Source: JAJVID01 sp963743425
GTDB lineage: Bacteria; Acidobacteriota; Blastocatellia; RBC074
DNA: 64,000 bases
Direction of reading: 5' to 3'
NCBI GenBank assembly: GCA_963743425.1
Contig: CAVUPU010000009.1
Location: forward strand, 1-64,000
The translations under genes and the position numbers were made by a program. This document shows positions 58,719 through 64,000 of this stretch, piece by piece (positions within the stretch are counted from its first letter, which is position 1; every line of letters starts with the position of its first letter). Below the pieces are notes generated by a model. That model made no database searches and was not told the origin of the DNA. It saw nothing but the letters and a program-made list of their open reading frames with translations.

Positions 58719-59957
58719 CTAATATCTGGCCGCCCCTCCGGGGCTACGGTCGGACTTAATTCTCAAAGACCGTAAGTTCGTCGGACATTTCTCTTGTGTG
58801 GCGATCTCCTGTTCGACCCAACTTCTCGCCCAATGGTCGGCGGCGAGCACCGCGTCCAGGCTCGAAGCCGGCTGCGGCGTGTGGGCCTCGCAGGCGGCGC
58901 GGATCAAACGCGAGATGTCGCCAAATTTGATCTTTTCGTCGAGGAATGCGGCGACCGCGACCTCGTTCGCGGCGTTCAGGACCGCGGGCATTGTGCCTCC
59001 GCGACGCAGCGCGTCGTATGCGAGCGCGACACATGGAAACTTCTCGGTGTCCGGCGCGAAGAATTCGAGCTTGCCGAGTGTGGTCAGATCGAGCGAAGGA
59101 AGCTCCGCCGGATGGCGATCGGGATAGGTCAACGCGTATTGGATCGCGTGGCGCATGTCCGTGACGCCCAGTTGCGCGATGATCGAACCGTCAACCAGTT
59201 CGATCATCGAATGGACGACCGATTGCGGATGCACGAGGATGTCAATCTCGTCCGCCGAGACGTTGAAGAGCCAGCGGGCCTCGATCACCTCGAGGCCTTT
59301 GTTCATCATCGTGGCCGAATCAATGGTGATCTTCGCGCCCATCCGCCACGTCGGATGATTCAGCGCCTCGTCGCGCGTGGCGTTCTCGATCTCTTCTTTC
59401 GATGAATTCCGGAAAGGCCCGCCGGAGGCGGTCAGAATCAATCGCTTCACTTCGCCGCGCCGTTCGCCGCGCAAGCATTGGTGCAGCGCGTTGTGTTCGC
59501 TGTCGACGGGCAACAACTCGGCGCCGGAATCTGCGGCCGTGCGCGTCATCAGTTCGCCGGCGACGACCAGCGTCTCTTTGTTCGCCAATGCGACGCGACG
59601 CCCGAGTTCCAGCGCGCGATAAGTCGGCAGCAATCCCAACGCGCCGACGACCGCTCCGATCACGATCTCTACGCCGTCGCAGGTCGCGACTTCGCACAGC
59701 CCGTCAACGCCGACGCCGATCTCCGGCCGAGAGGTCACGCCTCGCCGCTTCAATTCATAAAGCAGTTTCTCCGCGCTCTCCTCATCGCTGACCGAGACCA
59801 GACGGGGACGATATTTTTCGACCTGACCGGCCAGCATCTCGACATTCGACCCCGCGCCCAGGGCCGCGACGCCGAACCCGCCTTTTAAGGCATCGACGAC
59901 GCGCAGGGTATTGCAGCCGATCGAGCCGGTTGAACCTAGAATCGCAATCTGTTTCAT
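58719..59957 (-). CDS. dxr: 1-deoxy-D-xylulose 5-phosphate reductoisomerase
   Basis: A 412-aa enzyme of the MEP isoprenoid pathway, converting DXP to MEP with NADPH and a divalent metal. ILGSTGSIGCNTL is the NADPH-binding loop; ANKETLVVAGEL, PVDSEHNALHQCL (metal-binding Asp/Glu) and SGGPFRNSS are active-site motifs; MGAKITIDSATMMNKGLE is strongly conserved. The C-terminal tail SDRSPGGAARY is read from an intergenic repeat. It lies upstream-oriented with cdsA and uppS, all needed for undecaprenyl and phospholipid supply. Confidence 0.97.
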   Translation of the reverse strand: MKQIAILGSTGSIGCNTLRVVDALKGGFGVAALGAGSNVEMLAGQVEKYRPRLVSVSDEESAEKLLYELKRRGVTSRPEIGVGVDGLCEVATCDGVEIVIGAVVGALGLLPTYRALELGRRVALANKETLVVAGELMTRTAADSGAELLPVDSEHNALHQCLRGERRGEVKRLILTASGGPFRNSSKEEIENATRDEALNHPTWRMGAKITIDSATMMNKGLEVIEARWLFNVSADEIDILVHPQSVVHSMIELVDGSIIAQLGVTDMRHAIQYALTYPDRHPAELPSLDLTTLGKLEFFAPDTEKFPCVALAYDALRRGGTMPAVLNAANEVAVAAFLDEKIKFGDISRLIRAACEAHTPQPASSLDAVLAADHWARSWVEQEIATQEKCPTNLRSLRIKSDRSPGGAARY

Positions 59958-59988
59958 AAACTCAAGCCTGACGGGAGCCTGCGCCGGC

Positions 59989-60573
59989 CTACCGGCTGCG
60001 CCGGCCTCTTTTGAGCGCTTCTATTTCAGCTTCCAACTGCTTCACTTTTTGTTCCAGCGCGGTGATTCGTTCTTCGGCGCTGCCGCTCGATGATGTCCCG
60101 CTCGGCGCTCCCATAGATGGACCTTCTCCCAACACCTCACGAACCACGCCTCCGCGCACCGAGACATCGAGTAATGTGGCCACGGCCGGCGCCGAGACTT
60201 GCATGGTGACCGTGTGGCGTCCATAAGTGATTTCGGTAGGATCTGAAATCGCCTGGGTGGCGCCGTCGAAGCGGAGCACTCCCTTTCCGTTAAGGATGAT
60301 TACGCCACTCGCGGGTTCGGCGAAATTTACGATGAACCTGATGAGTTCGGGCGCCTTGGCGTATCTGGGGTTCTCGTTCTTTTCGTGGTCAACCTCGATT
60401 GTAAACGAGATTTTGTCCTTGACCGTACGCTTGCCTGAAATCAGTTTAAGATGGATATCAGCCCAGGCTGTGCTAGCCATCGCCATCAACATAACAGCCG
60501 CGACCATCAATGAATAGACTGACAACCGCTGACGCTGAGAACTTCTCTTTGTACATTTTCGGTCTTTCGACAT
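59989..60573 (-). CDS. exported coiled-coil protein of unknown function
   Basis: 194 aa from ATG 60573 (AAGGAGCAAAGC upstream). Basic N-terminus then a signal helix (SVYSLMVAAVMLMAMASTAWA). The mature part is beta-rich (DIHLKLISGKRTVKDKISFTI, GVIILNGKGVLRFDGATQAI), followed by a Gly/Ser linker and a C-terminal coiled coil EERITALEQKVKQLEAEIEAL. Sits between dxr and cdsA on the same strand. No family recognised. Confidence 0.75.
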   Translation of the reverse strand: MSKDRKCTKRSSQRQRLSVYSLMVAAVMLMAMASTAWADIHLKLISGKRTVKDKISFTIEVDHEKNENPRYAKAPELIRFIVNFAEPASGVIILNGKGVLRFDGATQAISDPTEITYGRHTVTMQVSAPAVATLLDVSVRGGVVREVLGEGPSMGAPSGTSSSGSAEERITALEQKVKQLEAEIEALKRGRRSR

Positions 60574-60602
60574 GCTTTGCTCCTTATTTACGCCTCCAAT
60601 GG

Positions 60603-61412
60603 TTATTTCAGGAAAATCAAGTAAAAGTAGTAGAGCAGCGGAGCGTTGAAAAGCATGCTGTCCAGCCGATCGAGCAGCCCGCCGTGCCCGGGAATCAGAT
60701 TGCCGGCGTCTTTCGCCCTGGCCCCGCGCTTGAGCATCGATTCGCACAGATCACCCGTAATGCCGAGAACGCCCATCATCAACGCCAGCGGAACGGCGTG
60801 AACGATCTTCAATTCAGGAAAGAAAGTGAAATGCGCGATCAGCGCCGCGGCCGTATTGCCTGCAAGCCCGCCAATCGCGCCCTCTACGGTTTTGCCCGGG
60901 CTGACGCGCGGCGCGAGCCTCCTTCGCCCCATCGCGCGCCCAGTGTAATAGGCTCCCGTGTCTCCGGCAAAGATTACTATAAAAAACAGCGTCAACAGCT
61001 TCGCCGCAAGCTGCGGTATCTTCTGGCTCTCGATCACTCGAATCGCGATGATGTACCCGCCGAGAGCGGCGACAAACAACACGCCGAAGACTCTTGTCGC
61101 CGCGACGGGGAGCATCTCGGTGAAATCTTCATCCTCGGCGCGGGTAAAAAGCTGAACGAGTAACTCAACGATCACAAGCGCGGCGATGATCGCGACGACC
61201 AGGTCCTGCCGTCCAAAATAAAAAGCGGCGAGCGTCGCCGCCGCCGCCGCCAACCCCTGAACCTCGCCGCCGCGCGAGGCCAGCCGGTAATACTCATAAA
61301 GCCCAATCAGGACGCCTGCGGCGGCAATCGCCGAAAACCAGATCGGCGACCCTGACCAGAGAGCGGCGAAGAGAACCGGCAGAAAGATGATTGCGCTAAG
61401 AACTCGGGCCAT
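60603..61412 (-). CDS. cdsA: phosphatidate cytidylyltransferase
   Basis: A 269-aa membrane enzyme making CDP-diacylglycerol from phosphatidate and CTP. Eight or so hydrophobic segments. SPGKTVEGAIGGL and the C-terminal GDLCESMLKRGARAKDAGNLIPGHGGLLDRLDS are the CdsA signatures with the metal-binding aspartates. The ATG directly follows the end of an ATCCGCA inverted array and shows no Shine-Dalgarno; translation may be coupled to uppS. Confidence 0.95.
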   Translation of the reverse strand: MARVLSAIIFLPVLFAALWSGSPIWFSAIAAAGVLIGLYEYYRLASRGGEVQGLAAAAATLAAFYFGRQDLVVAIIAALVIVELLVQLFTRAEDEDFTEMLPVAATRVFGVLFVAALGGYIIAIRVIESQKIPQLAAKLLTLFFIVIFAGDTGAYYTGRAMGRRRLAPRVSPGKTVEGAIGGLAGNTAAALIAHFTFFPELKIVHAVPLALMMGVLGITGDLCESMLKRGARAKDAGNLIPGHGGLLDRLDSMLFNAPLLYYFYLIFLK

Positions 61413-61414
61413 AT

Positions 61415-61545
61415 GGGATTGCGGATTGCGGATTGCGGATTGCGGATTGAAGACATTTCTACAATCACGTTCTCCGCGATTTGCGATTTCAGATTACCAA
61501 TCGAGTCTCAAAAAATCCGCAATCCGCAATCCGCAATCCGCAATC
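61415..61545. repeat. inverted array of GGATTGC / GCAATCC units between uppS and cdsA
   Basis: About four GGATTGC heptamers at 61416-61448 face four GCAATCC heptamers at 61515-61545. The array starts in the uppS stop codon (61544-61546) and ends 2-3 bp before the cdsA start on the minus strand. Confidence 0.88.
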
Positions 61546-62413
61546 AAGAAGCGTTGACGACGGCGAGCATCGCAGTCTCATTCAAACCGCCGAACCGGCG
61601 CTCGCGTTTTTGATAATCGATGATGGCGGCGAAAAGGTCAGCACGGCGGAAATCGGGCCACAGCGTCTCCGTCACATAAATCTCCGAATAAGCGATCTGC
61701 CACAGCAGAAAATTGCTCACGCGCATCTCGCCGCTGGTGCGTATCAAGAGATCGGGATCGGGCAGTCCGGCGGTGTAAAGGTGGCGCGCGATCTCGTTTT
61801 CGGTGATCGATTCGGGCGAGCGGCCTTCGCGCTGGAGCTTTTCCATCAGCTTGCGGAACGCGTCAACCATCTCCACGCGCCCGCCGTAATTGAGCGCGAC
61901 GTTCAAAATCATCCCGGTGTTGTTGGCGGTCCTGCGGATCGCGCTCCGCAGTTCGAACTGCACCGACTCGTCCAGCTCGTTCGTGCGGCCGATGGTCTGA
62001 AATCGAATGTTGTTGCGATGGATGTTCTCCAGCTCCTTGCGCAGATACTCTTTCAGAAAAGTCATCAACGCTTCGATCTCGAACGGGGGCCGCTTCCAGT
62101 TCTCGACCGAAAAAGCGTAGAGAGTCAGCGCCTCAACGCCTAAACGCGCGCTCGTGTCTACAGCGGCGCGCACGGCCTCGACGCCGGCGCGATGGCCCGC
62201 GACGCGCGGCAGGAAGCGGCGATTGGCCCACCGCCCATTGCCGTCCATGATCACTGCGATATGACGCGGCAGACGCGTGAAATCGATCTGTTTGAGCAAC
62301 ACCTCGTCCCGCGAGCCAGGCTCAATTACTTCAAAGAAATCTTCCAACATTGCCGTTGTAGTTGTGGCGTCTTTGATTTGGATTTGATGTTTATGACCGC
62401 ATGAAACGGGCAA
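61544..62413 (-). CDS. uppS: isoprenyl transferase (undecaprenyl diphosphate synthase)
   Basis: A cis-prenyltransferase that elongates FPP to undecaprenyl diphosphate, the lipid carrier for peptidoglycan. HIAVIMDGNGRWANRRFLPRVAGHRAG holds the catalytic Asp and the P-loop-like region; YAFSVENWKRP and RTSGEMRVSNFLLWQ are further signatures. TTG 62413 opens the frame; ATG 62350 (MLEDFFEV, 268 aa) is the more usual start point but neither has a clear ribosome-binding site. Confidence 0.95.
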   Translation of the reverse strand: MPVSCGHKHQIQIKDATTTTAMLEDFFEVIEPGSRDEVLLKQIDFTRLPRHIAVIMDGNGRWANRRFLPRVAGHRAGVEAVRAAVDTSARLGVEALTLYAFSVENWKRPPFEIEALMTFLKEYLRKELENIHRNNIRFQTIGRTNELDESVQFELRSAIRRTANNTGMILNVALNYGGRVEMVDAFRKLMEKLQREGRSPESITENEIARHLYTAGLPDPDLLIRTSGEMRVSNFLLWQIAYSEIYVTETLWPDFRRADLFAAIIDYQKRERRFGGLNETAMLAVVNAS

Positions 62414-62429
62414 AAACAGGCGTCGAATA

Positions 62430-63185
62430 CTAATACCCGACTTTCATCAGCGTCAACCCTCGCGCCGGAGCGGGGGCTCCGGCGCGCGCGCGATCTTTGC
62501 TTTCGATTAATCTGGAGATCGACCCGGCCTTCAATCGTCCGCGGTTCGATTCGGCCAGCGCGGCGATCATCGTGCGAACCTGATAGCGGAGGAACCCGTC
62601 GCCAGTGAAAAAGAGGGTAAGCAAGGCGCCTTCGCGCTCGACGCCAATCTCCGTGATCGTTCGCGTGAAGGTCTTCGTATCGCTATCGGCGACGGTAAAG
62701 GCTGTGAAATCGCGCGCGCCAATCAACGCTTTGCTCTCTTCGGCCAGCCTTTCGACATCGAGCGGATAAGGATAATGCCACGCGTAGCGAACCAGGAACG
62801 GACTCATCACCTCGGCCAGATAGATCTGATAGCGATATGTCTTACTCTTAGCGTCGAATCGCGCATGGAATTCCTCCTCAGCCGGCGCGGCGTCAATTAC
62901 GCGAATATCCGGAGGCAGATTGCCGTTGAGCGCGCGCCGCAAATCTCCGCCTTCCCATTCCCGTGACAGCCTGCCCGACAATCTGCCCGACAAGCCTAAG
63001 GACACGATCTGCCCTTCGGCGTGGACTCCGGCGTCGGTCCGCCCGGCGGCATGAGTCGTGACCGGCGCGCCCTCCAATTTTTCGAGCGCGCCGTTCAAAA
63101 CTCCCTGAATCGTCGGCTGCCCCGCCTGCGTCTGCCAGCCGAAATAGTTCGCGCCGTCGTATGCGAGTGTGATTCGATATTTCAT
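62430..63185 (-). CDS. truA: tRNA pseudouridine(38-40) synthase
   Basis: A 251-aa enzyme that isomerises uridines 38-40 in the anticodon arm. YDGANYFGWQ and AGRTDAGVHA (catalytic Asp near residue 51) are diagnostic, and NGNLPPDIRV and FHARFDAKSKTYRY follow. A short repeat-like insertion LSGRLSGRLS lies at about residues 64-73. It ends 16 bp before the next frame's uppS extension, so truA and uppS are probably transcribed together. Confidence 0.96.
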   Translation of the reverse strand: MKYRITLAYDGANYFGWQTQAGQPTIQGVLNGALEKLEGAPVTTHAAGRTDAGVHAEGQIVSLGLSGRLSGRLSREWEGGDLRRALNGNLPPDIRVIDAAPAEEEFHARFDAKSKTYRYQIYLAEVMSPFLVRYAWHYPYPLDVERLAEESKALIGARDFTAFTVADSDTKTFTRTITEIGVEREGALLTLFFTGDGFLRYQVRTMIAALAESNRGRLKAGSISRLIESKDRARAGAPAPARGLTLMKVGY

Positions 63186-63247
63186 AGAAGCTTCGCGAAA
63201 CCACTTGCCGCGCGCCAGATGCTACGCCGCGCGGGGCGATGTCGTCA

Positions 63248-63316
63248 AGTACTTTTCAATATAAAGTACCTCTGAAAGCGTCTAATGGGACCTATAGGTC
63301 TTATTAGTCTTATAAG
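63248..63316. repeat. small inverted repeats between truA and the propeller gene
   Basis: AAGTACTTT / AAAGTACT (63248-63270) and AATGGGACCTATA / TATAAGTCCCATT (63283-63324) lie in the gap. Near-palindromes without tandem units. Confidence 0.6.
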
Positions 63317-63322
63317 TCCCAT

Positions 63323-64000
63323 TCATGGAGCAGGGAGTTTGTCAGGATTGCCGTCGCTGATCAAAACCGCGTCGTTGATGATTATACCGCGCTCGCAGGC
63401 CAGAAACTTTCCATCGCGCGACCATGCGAAGCGGAAGATCCGATCGGCGGTGAAGTCGGTCAATTGGCGGGCTGGGGCGCCGTCAATCGGCTTGCTCCAG
63501 ATGTTGGAGACGCCTTGCCGGGTGGCAATGTAGGTCAGCGCGCGGCTATCCGGCGACCAGCGGAGAATATGGAAATCAGGCTGCTCCATCCCTTCGATGA
63601 AGGCTGGCTTGCCTCCCTCAACTGGGATCAGCGCGACTTTGTACCTGCCGTCTTTCCCGTCCTTGCAAAAACAGGAGATCCATTTTCCATCAGGCGAGAG
63701 CGTTGGACGAGTAGCCAGAGCGGGACTCAACTGGGTCGGCTCGCCGCCGTCGATTGAAACTTTCCAGAACGTCGGCCCGTCGCCGCTTAAAGACGAGTAG
63801 ATGACCCATCGACCGTCCGGTGAGAGACTTGGGTAATGATCGAATCGCCCGCGTGTCAATTGTTTCAGTCCTCCGCCGTCAGTCTCCATTCGCCAGATGT
63901 TTCTTCCGCCGGCGCGATCTGAGGTGAATACGATATAGCGGCCATCCGGCGTAACAGCAGGCATGATATCGTTCTGCGTGTCTCGCGTCAGTTGTCGCTG
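63323..64000 (-). CDS. PD40/TolB-like beta-propeller, C-terminal part (5' end outside window)
   Basis: At least 225 codons are open to the window edge (the frame continues upstream of the ATG at 63964 as LTRDTQNDI). WD40-like PD40 units repeat: VTPDGRYIVFTSDRAGGRNIW, LSPDGRWVIYSSLSGDGPTFWKV, LSPDGKWISCF and WSPDSRALTYIA. In Acidobacteriota such propellers are often the sensor part of membrane protein kinases or CadC-like regulators; which one applies here cannot be seen. Confidence 0.85.
   Translation of the reverse strand, partial: QRQLTRDTQNDIMPAVTPDGRYIVFTSDRAGGRNIWRMETDGGGLKQLTRGRFDHYPSLSPDGRWVIYSSLSGDGPTFWKVSIDGGEPTQLSPALATRPTLSPDGKWISCFCKDGKDGRYKVALIPVEGGKPAFIEGMEQPDFHILRWSPDSRALTYIATRQGVSNIWSKPIDGAPARQLTDFTADRIFRFAWSRDGKFLACERGIIINDAVLISDGNPDKLPAP

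Overview
The window looks like a chromosomal segment from a Gram-negative bacterium, most likely an Acidobacteriota of the Blastocatellia type. This is an inference from gene content: a TPR-CHAT protein, Cna-B-plug TonB receptors, an SBBP beta-propeller protein, PD40 propellers, Rhs/YD proteins with Sec signals, and many exported proteins of unknown function. No rRNA, tRNA or CRISPR array was seen.

Layout. 1-8 kb: a TPR-CHAT protein (frameshifted at its visible 5' end), an anti-sigma-like membrane protein, a zinc-finger anti-sigma remnant and a large secreted subtilase. 8-18.3 kb: an Rhs/YD-repeat polymorphic-toxin locus. The main gene (one frameshift) ends in a metallopeptidase-like tip, and a displaced second 3' cassette carries a different HExxH tip. 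Each tip is overlapped by a gene for an exported protein (candidate immunity); XRE and transposase remnants follow. 18.5-24.2 kb: a 13-haem cytochrome c, a response regulator, an orphan DNA methyltransferase, a radical SAM enzyme and a HicB-like/PIN toxin-antitoxin pair. 24.2-28.7 kb: glycolipid glycosyltransferase, SDR, NCS2 purine permease and a GrdB/PrdB-like protein with an in-frame TGA followed by a SECIS-like hairpin (candidate selenoprotein). Each of these four genes has one single-base indel. 28.9-34.6 kb: a GH63-like glycosidase and a nucleotide-sugar dehydrogenase with a 493-residue intein at its catalytic cysteine. 34.9-41 kb: a cobalamin riboswitch and the B12 uptake genes (BtuF, BtuC, BtuD, BtuB-like). 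41-57 kb: exported and transport functions, a decayed TnpB element, an esterase, DapD, an MBL hydrolase, an MFS carrier, an SBBP protein, a DUF433 protein and a CocE-type hydrolase. 57-64 kb: a truncated GNAT gene, a small secreted Cys-rich protein, and a housekeeping block dxr / coiled-coil protein / cdsA / uppS / truA, then the 3' end of a PD40 propeller gene.

The strongest window-wide signal is structural. Many gaps between genes are filled by a long inverted repeat whose arms are often short tandem arrays with a sequence private to that locus. They tend to begin at or inside the stop codon of the flanking gene. The extreme case is a perfect 86-bp palindrome without spacer between btuC and btuD. 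A separate dispersed element with TAAGCGC terminal inverted repeats is present twice.
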